A stretch of DNA of 49,899 bases from Dehalococcoidia bacterium (GTDB lineage: Bacteria > Chloroflexota > Dehalococcoidia > Lucifugimonadales > Lucifugimonadaceae), in assembly GCA_026421215.1 (NCBI GenBank), contig JAPKBN010000012.1, positions 1 through 49,899 on the forward strand, given 5' to 3'. The notes under the pieces are model-generated. The model saw only the letters and a program-made list of their open reading frames with translations, was not told the origin of the DNA and made no database searches. Positions within the stretch are counted from its first letter, which is position 1. Every line of letters starts with the position of its first letter. A program made the position numbers and the translations under genes. Shown here in pieces: positions 1-7,018 of the stretch.

Positions 1-1190
1 ACGCCGACAGAATCAATGCCTTCGACCCGATGGCCATGGGTGGGTTCGGACAGGACCACTTCAAGAACTTCGACCCGACGGCTATGGGTGCGTTCGATGC
101 TGACCAGGTCGGGAACTTCGACCCGATGGCTATGGCCGGGTTCGACAAGGATCAGTTCAGGAACTTCGACCCGATGGCTATGGGTGGGTTTGGAGAGGAT
201 CACTTCAAGAACTTCGACCCGAGCATGATGGATGTGTTCGACGCCGACAGAATCAATGCCTTCGACCCGATGGCCATGGGTGGGTTCGGACAGGATCACT
301 TCAAGAACTTCGACCCGATGGCTATGGGCGCGTTCAATGCTGACCAGGTCGGGAACTTTGACCCGACGGCTATGGCAGGCTTCAACAACGAACAGTTTGG
401 GCACTTCGAGCCGGCGACTTTCGGTGGCTTCGGGGAGGATCACTTCAAGAACTTCGACCCCGGTCTGATGACGGTCTTCGACAAAGAACGGGTCGGGAAC
501 TTTGACCCGACGGCTATGGGTGGGTTCGACGCAGAGAAATTCGAGAATTTCGACCCGACTGCAATGGGAGGATTCGGTGCTGACCAGGTCGAACACTTCG
601 ACCCGACGGCTATGGGTGGGTTCGACGTCGAAAAGTTCCAGAACTTCGACCCGACGGCTATGGAAGGATTCGATGCTTCGCACCTCGAAAACTTCGACCC
701 GCTTGCTATGGGCGGATTCGACGCAGAGAAGTTCGCCAACTTCGACCCAACTGCGATGACAGGATTCGATGCTGATCACCTTGAACACTTCGAACCCGAA
801 GCGGTTAGTGGTTTCGAACGTGATCACGTCGTCGGAATGGATGTCGATGCCTTGGTTGGCTTCGAGGTAGACCACGTAGTCAACCTCGACCAAACAGCCA
901 AAGAAGGGTTCGGGGACAAAGTCATCATCTTCGATGACTTCGACCTCGACGTCCGGGGCGAGTTGATTGGTGAAGAAGCCCAACGCATGGGTGGATTCGG
1001 ATCTTTCGACGACCTCCTTGGACAGATCGGTGGAGATGGACCGACTCCGGAACAGCTCAAGGAGCTTGGGTGGAGCGAGGACTTCGACGTGGCCAACGTG
1101 GACTTCGGTACCGAAGACACGGGCGTCCTCTGGGCAGAATCCCTGCCAGCCGCAGATCTCGCTAAGGCTCTGTCAGCATTCGGTGGATAG
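1..1190 (+). CDS. 16-residue tandem-repeat acidic protein, 5' end cut off by window
   Basis: The reading frame (codons from base 3) is open from the window edge to a TAG at 1188-1190, so the N-terminus is missing; the first ATG at 30 is only an internal Met. The visible part is about 18 tandem 16-residue units of the form x-A-M-G-G-F-(D/G)-x-(D/E)-x-(F/V)-x-N-F-D-P, which drift towards the C-terminus. A non-repeat tail of about 95 residues follows, rich in Asp, Phe and Gly. The protein is strongly acidic, with no Cys and no membrane segment in the part seen. Phe, Met and Ala recur at fixed spacing, which suggests short amphipathic helices separated by the Asp-Pro turn; this is inference. I do not recognise the family and assign no function. 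A secreted or surface role is plausible given the repeats, but no signal peptide can be seen here. Confidence 0.85.
   Translation, partial: ADRINAFDPMAMGGFGQDHFKNFDPTAMGAFDADQVGNFDPMAMAGFDKDQFRNFDPMAMGGFGEDHFKNFDPSMMDVFDADRINAFDPMAMGGFGQDHFKNFDPMAMGAFNADQVGNFDPTAMAGFNNEQFGHFEPATFGGFGEDHFKNFDPGLMTVFDKERVGNFDPTAMGGFDAEKFENFDPTAMGGFGADQVEHFDPTAMGGFDVEKFQNFDPTAMEGFDASHLENFDPLAMGGFDAEKFANFDPTAMTGFDADHLEHFEPEAVSGFERDHVVGMDVDALVGFEVDHVVNLDQTAKEGFGDKVIIFDDFDLDVRGELIGEEAQRMGGFGSFDDLLGQIGGDGPTPEQLKELGWSEDFDVANVDFGTEDTGVLWAESLPAADLAKALSAFGG
30..893 (+). repeat. 48-bp tandem coding repeats with a 240-bp higher-order period
   Basis: Eighteen in-frame 48-bp units run from 30 to 893. Units 1-5 (30-269) and 6-10 (270-509) form a second-level repeat of 240 bp. 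Bases 1-60 match 241-300 with one mismatch, and 61-120 match 301-360 with four, after which similarity falls off. Units 11-16 keep the FDP core but vary at other sites, and units 17-18 are degenerate. The pattern shows amplification in blocks of five units with the newest copies towards the 5' end. Confidence 0.9.
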
Positions 1191-1226
1191 ATTAGACAAA
1201 CCATCGGGTAGGCTATGAAACAAAGA

Positions 1227-1248
1227 GAGCCCCGGAAGAACGGGGCTC
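1227..1248 (+). terminator. hairpin, possible terminator of the repeat-protein gene
   Basis: Perfect 8-bp stem gagccccg/cggggctc with a 6-nt loop, 37 bp after the TAG. No T-run follows it, so on its own it is a weak intrinsic terminator candidate. Confidence 0.4.
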
Positions 1249-1260
1249 ACGAAGAATAAG

Positions 1261-1294
1261 GACAGTGCGTCCGCTTTTTGGCGGGCGCACTGTC
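1261..1294 (+). terminator. 14-bp stem hairpin, likely terminator
   Basis: gacagtgcg (1261-1269) pairs with cgcactgtc (1286-1294), extended by a T-G wobble and ccgc/gcgg, giving a 14-bp stem with the loop tttttg. A T/G-rich run (gcgtttgtgtgtgt) follows. It lies between the repeat-protein gene and pdxA and probably ends the upstream transcript. The unusual length and U-rich loop also allow a structured RNA end or a protein-binding site. Confidence 0.55.
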
Positions 1295-1404
1295 GCGTTT
1301 GTGTGTGTGGTATTTGGCTTTGAGCATCTCGTGACAATCGACCGTTAACATTTCCATTCCATGCCACAATTACCGGACACATATAGCGCTTTACGGAGTT
1401 GACG

Positions 1405-2415
1405 ATGCCCGAACCTGACCGCCCGTTACTGGCAATAACCCTTGGAGATCCCTCCGGGATAGGTCCCGAGGTCGTGGCACGCGCACTGGCTGAACCCGCC
1501 GCATACGAGATGGCACGGCCTGTAGTTATTGGTGCGCTGGGGCCGATGCTGCGCGGGATAAAGGACACCGGTGTAGAGCTAAAGGCTCGTGCGGTTAACT
1601 CTGCAGAGGGCGCTGGCGAGGACCCCAACGTAATTGATGTCCTGAACGTAGACGGCTTTGAGGATGTGGAGTTTCCACTTGGAGAACTATCCGCGGTATC
1701 CGGTAAAGCCGCCCATGCCTGGATAGAGCGTGCCGTCCGGTTGTGCCAGGACGGGGGAGCGGACGCCATGGTGACTGCCCCGGTGAACAAAGAGGCACTG
1801 AACTTGGCCGGATCCACTGATATGGGGCATCAGGAAGTTTTCAAACGCATGTCCGGCTCGGACTATGTCGCCACGATGCTGGTGTCCGGAACACTCCGGT
1901 GCATGCACCTCAGCACGCACCGGTCGCTCAAACGCGCAGCCGAATACGCCACACGAGAGAACATCTTGATGGCGACGAAGCTGACGGACGAGACGTTTAA
2001 GTCATGGGGGTTCGAAAACCCGAGGATCGCCATCGCAGCCCTTAACCCACATGGCGGCGAGAACGGGATGATCGGCGACGAGGAGATAACCGACATCCGG
2101 CCCGCCGTGGAAGACGCCCAGGCGCTCGGCATCAATGCAAGTGGCCCGATCCCTGCGGACTCCGTGTTCAACCAGGCGATCGACGGTCGATGGGATGTCG
2201 TAGTAGTGCTTTATCACGACCAGGGTCATATCCCGATCAAGGTCCACGGGTTCGAGGAAAGCGTGAGCGTGAACCTGGGTATCCCGTGGATTCGAACCTC
2301 CGTAGATCACGGAACGGCGTTCGATATCGCCGGGAAGGGTATCGCGCAGGCGGTGAGCATGCGAGAGGCGATCAAGCTAGCGACGCAGTTGGCGACGGGT
2401 GTGCGGCCTTCGTAG
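1405..2415 (+). CDS. pdxA: PdxA-family 4-phosphohydroxy-threonine dehydrogenase
   Basis: NAD-dependent oxidation of 4-phosphohydroxy-L-threonine in pyridoxal phosphate synthesis, a cytoplasmic homodimer in the known family. The 336-aa product has the N-terminal GDPSGIGPE motif (residues 14-22) and candidate metal-binding histidines near 168-172, at 216 (NPHGG) and at 271 (YHDQGH), the positions expected for PdxA. The ATG at 1405 is preferred over an in-frame TTG at 1399 because GGAG at 1395-1398 sits 6 nt upstream of the ATG but directly abuts the TTG. No other B6 gene is beside it. PdxA2-type relatives act on four-carbon sugar acid phosphates, so a catabolic role cannot be excluded in this sugar-acid-rich genome. 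Confidence 0.92.
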   Translation: MPEPDRPLLAITLGDPSGIGPEVVARALAEPAAYEMARPVVIGALGPMLRGIKDTGVELKARAVNSAEGAGEDPNVIDVLNVDGFEDVEFPLGELSAVSGKAAHAWIERAVRLCQDGGADAMVTAPVNKEALNLAGSTDMGHQEVFKRMSGSDYVATMLVSGTLRCMHLSTHRSLKRAAEYATRENILMATKLTDETFKSWGFENPRIAIAALNPHGGENGMIGDEEITDIRPAVEDAQALGINASGPIPADSVFNQAIDGRWDVVVVLYHDQGHIPIKVHGFEESVSVNLGIPWIRTSVDHGTAFDIAGKGIAQAVSMREAIKLATQLATGVRPS

Positions 2416-2511
2416 GATGGCCGCGATTTGGTCTCATAACCATTTCAGGCTTTACAGCAGAACGCAACAAGCCCGTCCGTACCTTCGAGAGATAGGTGTC
2501 GCCTACATTCA

Positions 2512-2517
2512 TATAAT
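2512..2517 (+). promoter_or_regulatory. possible -10 box upstream of proC
   Basis: A perfect TATAAT lies 55 bp before the proC start, in the 156-bp gap after pdxA. No convincing -35 box is seen at normal spacing, so this is a weak candidate. Confidence 0.3.
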
Positions 2518-2571
2518 CGGAATGCGCCGTATTCCAACACGGGCACGACATTTCAAATCGGGAGCATCCAC

Positions 2572-3375
2572 TTGAAACTGGGATTCATCGGCGGTGGCGT
2601 GATGGCTGAGGCCATCATCTCCGGAGTGCGCCGGGCCAATCTGGACGCCGACATAACTGTCGGCGAGCCGGTCGCTGAACGACGAGCGACACTTGAGAGC
2701 ACTTATGGCGTGGTCGGAGTTGCCGAGAACTCGGCAGCCATCGACCACGCTGACCTGATCGTGCTCGCCGTAAAGCCCCAACAACTAGATGGTGTGGCGT
2801 CGCAGATCGTCGACACCCTGGCCTCGGAGCAGACCGTTCTCTCGATCCTTGCCGGGGTCAAGATGCACACGCTCGGCACCAAGTTGAACCACGGACGATT
2901 GATCCGTGTGATGCCAAACACGCCAGCACAGGTTGGCGAAGGGATGAGCGCATGGTCGGCGGCCGACGAAGTCCCGGACTCGATCCGTGAGTTCGTCGGC
3001 CGGATGCTGGACGCACTTGGCGTCTCTATCTACATGCACGACGAGAAGTACGTAGATATGGCTCTGGCGGTCAGCGCGAGCGGTCCAGCCTTTGTATATG
3101 TGTTCATGGAGTCTCTAATCGACGCCGGGGTGCTGCTGGGATTGCCACGCGACATGGCGCACACGTTGGCCCAGCAGTTGATCATCGGTAGTGGGGTGCT
3201 GGCGCGTCAGACCGGCAAACATCCCGCAGAGTTACGAAACCTTGTCACATCGCCTGGCGGAACGACTGCGGCTGGTTTGCAGGTGATGGAAGACGCCGGG
3301 TTCCGCGGCACAGTTATCAAGGCCGCTGTGGCGGCGTGGGAACGGGGCGAAGAGCTGGGCAGGGGGTCCAAATGA
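2572..3375 (+). CDS. proC: pyrroline-5-carboxylate reductase
   Basis: Last step of proline synthesis: NAD(P)H-dependent reduction of 1-pyrroline-5-carboxylate. The 267-aa protein begins with a Rossmann motif GFIGGGVMAE and has the family C-terminal domain signature, SGPAF followed by SPGGTTAAGL near residues 220-235. The TTG start is supported by GGGAG at 2560-2564, 7 nt upstream. The stop overlaps the yggT start as ATGA, so the two are translationally coupled. The proC-yggT neighbourhood is common in bacteria. Confidence 0.94.
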   Translation: MKLGFIGGGVMAEAIISGVRRANLDADITVGEPVAERRATLESTYGVVGVAENSAAIDHADLIVLAVKPQQLDGVASQIVDTLASEQTVLSILAGVKMHTLGTKLNHGRLIRVMPNTPAQVGEGMSAWSAADEVPDSIREFVGRMLDALGVSIYMHDEKYVDMALAVSASGPAFVYVFMESLIDAGVLLGLPRDMAHTLAQQLIIGSGVLARQTGKHPAELRNLVTSPGGTTAAGLQVMEDAGFRGTVIKAAVAAWERGEELGRGSK

Positions 3376-3620
3376 GTGATCTTCTCGGAATCGTCGGGAC
3401 CGCTTTTCAGTTGATGGCCTACGCCATCATCGCCCGTTCATTGACGACCTGGTTTCCCTCTGCAAAAAACAATCCGCTAGTAAGAATCATCTACCAGATC
3501 ACGGACCCGATACTGATCCCGATTAGCCGTGTCATCCCGCGTGTGGGCATGTTCGATTTTTCGCCGATGGTGGCCGTCATCGGGCTGTTTGTTCTCGCAA
3601 AAGTGTTCATGAGCGCTTAG
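3372..3620 (+). CDS. yggT: YggT family membrane protein
   Basis: An 82-aa protein with two hydrophobic segments (about residues 8-26 and 61-80) joined by a short loop carrying the family hallmark TDPILIPISRVIPRVGMFDFSP. YggT proteins are small inner-membrane proteins of poorly known role, linked to osmotic tolerance or cell division in some bacteria. The ATG at 3372 overlaps the proC stop and AGGGGG lies just upstream, so this start is chosen over an in-frame upstream ATG at 3336 inside proC. Its stop overlaps the stop of the convergent yggU. Confidence 0.88.
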   Translation: MSDLLGIVGTAFQLMAYAIIARSLTTWFPSAKNNPLVRIIYQITDPILIPISRVIPRVGMFDFSPMVAVIGLFVLAKVFMSA

Positions 3621-3886
3621 CCCGCCAGCCGCTCTCGTACATCGGCGGCGGTCATACCCGTTATCTGGACGATCTTCCTGCGCACCGTCTTACCGTGCGT
3701 CACCCTGACCGCGGCACGCCTGACGCCAAGTGCCTTCGACAGCACTTTGCATACGGCGACGTTCGCCGCACCATCGACCGGCGGAGCAGTGACCCGCATT
3801 CGAAGCGTGCCGTCTTCCAGGAACCCCAGAACGCCATCGGAGCTAGCCCTGGGCTGAACGCGGATAGTGAGACGAGTAAATTCCAA
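3617..3886 (-). CDS. yggU: DUF167 / YggU family protein
   Basis: An 89-aa DUF167 protein with the family core LRMRVTAPPVDGAANVAVCKVLSKALGV followed by a V-x-HG-x(2)-VRRK segment. The fold is small alpha/beta and the function is unknown. The start is TTG at 3886 with GGTGA about 3 nt upstream. In most genomes this gene follows yggT on the same strand; here it is inverted and converges on yggT with stop codons overlapping by two bases. Confidence 0.88.
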   Translation of the reverse strand: MEFTRLTIRVQPRASSDGVLGFLEDGTLRMRVTAPPVDGAANVAVCKVLSKALGVRRAAVRVTHGKTVRRKIVQITGMTAADVRERLAG

Positions 3887-3902
3887 AAATCACCCAGGAG
3901 GG

Positions 3903-4664
3903 TCAGGCGTGCGCCATAGCGCCGCCATCGACGAAGATCGTCTGGCCGGTCGTAAAGTCCGAAAAATCTCCGGAAAGATAGATCATCAGCGTCGCGATTT
4001 CGCTCGGCGTGCCCTTACGCCGCAGCGGAAGGTAGCGGACAAAAAGCTCCTTCTGCTGCTCCTCGATCGACGGCGGGTCTAGCTCAATCCATCCCGTCGC
4101 TATGCAGTTGATACGTACACCGGACGTGCCCCACTCAAGCGATAGAGAACGCGTCATCTGTTGAATCGCGGCCTGCGAAGCGGAGAAAGCCGCGTGATTC
4201 GTCAGCCCGCGCTCGGCCATCTCCGAGATGATGTTGACAATGTGACCGCTGCCCTGCTGTGTCATCTTCCGTCCGGCGGAACGCGCCCAGCGAAACGCCG
4301 CTCCTGCGTTAGCATCCATTACGGTGCTCCACTCGAACTCGGTAGTATCAAGCGTCGGTTTCCCGAATTCGGTGAGTGACGCGTTGACCAGAATGTCGAT
4401 CCGGCCAAGCTCCGAAACGGTCTTATCAACAGCGGCGTCTGTTTCGGCGTATCCGGAGAACTCGCCTATGATCGTCGTGGAGCGCCGCCCCTGTGCGGTC
4501 ACGGCGGCGGCGGCGGACTCGACGTACTCAGCGGAGTTTCCTGCTACGGCAACGTCCGCACCAGCCTCTGCGAGCGCTGAGGCGAGCACCGGCGTCCAGC
4601 CGCGTGTGTCCGCGGTTATCAGTGCAACCTTGTCTTCAAGGGTCCAGTCGTTCGGGACGGGCAT
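3903..4664 (-). CDS. SDR-family protein with degenerate catalytic site
   Basis: A 253-aa short-chain dehydrogenase/reductase fold protein whose C-terminal half is typical (RINCIATGW, FVDGG end). The key motifs are altered: the cofactor glycine motif reads TADTRGWT (17-24) instead of TGxxxGxG, the NNAG motif reads VNAS (93-96), and the catalytic YxxxK reads F160-SAS-Q164. Both the catalytic Tyr and Lys are therefore replaced while the fold is kept. This suggests a non-enzymatic or strongly modified SDR. The start at 4664 has AGGA 6 nt upstream. It lies 62 bp downstream of an intact SDR on the same strand, probably in one operon, so a regulatory or hetero-oligomer partner role is possible (inference). 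Confidence 0.85.
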   Translation of the reverse strand: MPVPNDWTLEDKVALITADTRGWTPVLASALAEAGADVAVAGNSAEYVESAAAAVTAQGRRSTTIIGEFSGYAETDAAVDKTVSELGRIDILVNASLTEFGKPTLDTTEFEWSTVMDANAGAAFRWARSAGRKMTQQGSGHIVNIISEMAERGLTNHAAFSASQAAIQQMTRSLSLEWGTSGVRINCIATGWIELDPPSIEEQQKELFVRYLPLRRKGTPSEIATLMIYLSGDFSDFTTGQTIFVDGGAMAHA

Positions 4665-4726
4665 CGTTATTCCTGACTTTGAAGTTTGGAGAGAAATTGG
4701 GATAAGTAGAAATGCTTACCCGTAGC

Positions 4727-5533
4727 TCATGCGAGTTCGGTGATCGGCCCGTAACCGGTCGGAGCCATGCCTCCGGCCAGACCACCGCCATCCACGATGA
4801 ACATCTCGCCTGTCATGTAATCGGACGCAGCCGAGGCCAGCCAGACGGCGACAGGGCCGAACTCACGAGGGAACCCGGTGCGGCCAATGGGAATAAGGTC
4901 TCCGCGCGGGAGCGACATGGAGGTGGCGTTAGTCGCCTCAGTCGGGAAAAAGCCGGGGACGATAGCGTTACATGTGATGCCATAACGTCCCAGGCTCACG
5001 GCCATGGCTCGCGTGATGTTCACGACCCCGCCCTTACCTGCGGTATACATGTAGTTGTCACGACCGCCCCGGAACCCAAATCCGGAAGCGACGTTGACGA
5101 TCTTTCCGGAGCCACGGTCCGCCATGTGCTTCGATATGGCCCGGGCGCAATAGAACGCGGAACTGAGATTAGTCTCGATACCGATGCGCCACGATTCGTC
5201 CGTTATCTCCCACAACGGAGGCCTACCGGTCTCACGAACTATGCCCGCATTGTTGAACAGCACGTGAACGTCGCCCCACTCGTCCAGGACGGTTTCGAAC
5301 AGCGCGTTCACGGCCGCCGTATCCGTCACATCGGTCGAGACTGCCATTGACTTCCGGCCGAGTCCCTTGACCATGTCCGCGGCTTCGTCGATCGGCCCCT
5401 GCCTTCGGCCCGCGATTGCGATATTCGCGCCGGCCTCGGCCATGCCACGCACCATCTCAAGGCCGAGGCCAGTGCCGCCGCCCGTGATAACGACGTTCAT
5501 ACCATCGAGGTTTAGCGCATCAAGTACGCCCAT
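4727..5533 (-). CDS. SDR-family oxidoreductase, intact
   Basis: A 268-aa NAD(P)-dependent short-chain dehydrogenase of the classical FabG-like type. It has TGGGTGLG (17-24), NNAG (94-97), catalytic Ser150 and Y163-x3-K167, then a PGFFPTEAT segment and a terminal FIVDGGG. Arg residues after the second beta strand (AGRRQ) suggest NADP preference, by analogy only. The substrate cannot be told from sequence; relatives include gluconate 5-dehydrogenases and 3-oxoacyl reductases. The ATG has AGGAG 6 nt upstream. It is the first gene of a likely two-gene operon with the degenerate SDR. Confidence 0.9.
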   Translation of the reverse strand: MGVLDALNLDGMNVVITGGGTGLGLEMVRGMAEAGANIAIAGRRQGPIDEAADMVKGLGRKSMAVSTDVTDTAAVNALFETVLDEWGDVHVLFNNAGIVRETGRPPLWEITDESWRIGIETNLSSAFYCARAISKHMADRGSGKIVNVASGFGFRGGRDNYMYTAGKGGVVNITRAMAVSLGRYGITCNAIVPGFFPTEATNATSMSLPRGDLIPIGRTGFPREFGPVAVWLASAASDYMTGEMFIVDGGGLAGGMAPTGYGPITELA

Positions 5534-5610
5534 CCGCTGCTCCTGTTACTTGTTAGTTCTGATTTATCTTCCGGTGTTACCGATATTCCGGCCCAGTACG
5601 AGTCCGCTCA

Positions 5611-6474
5611 TTACTGGCCGGATAATTGTGTCGTGACTTCCCCTGCCTCGAGCAGTCGCAGTTCTCCGCCGCCGTCTCGCAGCAAAAGGCGCCCGGTTTC
5701 ATCAACGCCCTCTGCTACTCCGTGTATAAACTCACCCCCCCACCGCACATCGATCTCCTGGCCAATCGTTTCGAGCCTCGAACTCCAGTCTGAAACAAGC
5801 CTACCCATCTGCTCCGGACTGGAATAGATGCAGTCCATCTCAAACAGAAGCTTACGCATCACTTCACGTCTCGACACGGACTTCCCGGTCAGTGTACGAA
5901 GACTTGTTGCGATCTCTGCTATCTCCGGGTGGGCGCCGGCATCCATGTTGACATTTACTCCGGTCCCGACGATGGCAAAATAGCCAGTTTTTGAACTGCC
6001 CGACTCAACAAGCGACCCGGATATCTTGCGATCAGCCACTCTGACATCGTTCGGCCATTTCAAGGTGACGGGCTGATCGGTAAACGCGTCCAGCGTCCTT
6101 GCAACAGCTAGTCCAGCAACTAGAGGCATTTTGGGCAGGTCGGTCACATCAGGCCGCAAAAGAACAGAGAAAAGGATGTCCCTGCCCGGGGGAGATGTCC
6201 ACGTACGTGACATCCGTCCACGGCCTGCTGTCTGACCGTCTGCAATCACCACTAACCCTTCTTGCTCACCCGTTTCAGCGGCACGTCTGGCGTCATCGTT
6301 GGTGGATTCAGTTTCCTCATGCCACACGATGTGACGACCGATCACATGACGATCGTCCACAGTTTCAAGCCCTTGAAATTCGTCCTGAACGGCGCTCAAG
6401 ATTCCTCCTGCAGTGATTTCGAAGTGATTAACCTTCTTCTGGTCGCCAGCCGACGTAGTATCGCCGTCGCTCAC
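5611..6474 (-). CDS. birA: biotin--[acetyl-CoA-carboxylase] ligase
   Basis: Attaches biotin to carboxylase carrier domains via biotinyl-5'-AMP. The 287-aa protein shows the catalytic loop GRGRMSRTWTSPPG (about 85-100), KWPNDV, and a C-terminal SH3-like domain. There is no N-terminal winged-helix domain, so it is a group I ligase without repressor function. The residue block ISGSLVES replaces the commoner KICGILxE. The start is GTG at 6474. The upstream side holds a small hairpin at 6504-6527. Confidence 0.9.
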   Translation of the reverse strand: MSDGDTTSAGDQKKVNHFEITAGGILSAVQDEFQGLETVDDRHVIGRHIVWHEETESTNDDARRAAETGEQEGLVVIADGQTAGRGRMSRTWTSPPGRDILFSVLLRPDVTDLPKMPLVAGLAVARTLDAFTDQPVTLKWPNDVRVADRKISGSLVESGSSKTGYFAIVGTGVNVNMDAGAHPEIAEIATSLRTLTGKSVSRREVMRKLLFEMDCIYSSPEQMGRLVSDWSSRLETIGQEIDVRWGGEFIHGVAEGVDETGRLLLRDGGGELRLLEAGEVTTQLSGQ

Positions 6475-6667
6475 GCCCTGTCAAATCCCCCCAGTAGAAA
6501 CCGGATGAGTAGGTGGAAACCCTCATCTTGATAGGTAAGACCTAGGACAAGGACTGCAATCAGCCCGACTAGTCTGAAGATCACTACAAACTGGGGAGAG
6601 TATCGTCGTTGCCACCGGAGCAATCTCGAACGCCGAGTTTCCCGGGATCAGTCCAGCGAGAAGTCGT

Positions 6668-6874
6668 ATGGCTCAGACGCCATCCAATAACCGTTCTGAT
6701 GAAATGAACTCGGAGTCGTTGGAGTCTCTCTGGTGCCAGACCCCACCAATAAAGGATTTCGCGCACGACGAGGTCGACGCGACCTGCCGACGATGTGCGG
6801 ACGCGGAGCAGGCCAAGCAGAACGGTATTCGGGCGATCGAAGAATTGTGCGCAGACATCTGGACCGAGGCGTAG
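6668..6874 (+). pseudogene. short helical ORF interrupted by an in-frame TAG
   Basis: A 68-codon ORF starting at ATG 6668 encodes a highly helical, Glu/Ala-rich stretch and stops at TAG 6872-6874. Translation past the TAG in the same frame continues with similar coiled-coil-like sequence (EEAQATLNATRELQEQTKAD) up to about 6945, then merges with the frame of the S9 peptidase. This reads like a small phasin-like or coiled-coil gene broken by a nonsense change and truncated. No homologue is recognised, and it could also be chance coding in leader DNA. Confidence 0.35.
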
Positions 6875-7018
6875 ACGGATTTCGAAGAGGCACAGGCGAC
6901 TCTGAACGCCACACGTGAGCTTCAAGAACAGACCAAGGCCGATTCAATGAGAGTTCGAAGCAATGCCCAAACGGTGTTACGGTCTTCCGACCGTCCGTCA
7001 TTACAACACCGGAGTGCA

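Noticed and set aside
16-759. Other-frame ORFs (both strands) across the repeat gene
   Set aside because: They are shadows of the 48-bp repeat; length is a multiple of three, so every frame stays open. Only the FDP frame continues into a non-repeat C-terminus.
30-893. CRISPR array
   Set aside because: The 48-bp units are contiguous coding repeats with no unique spacers.
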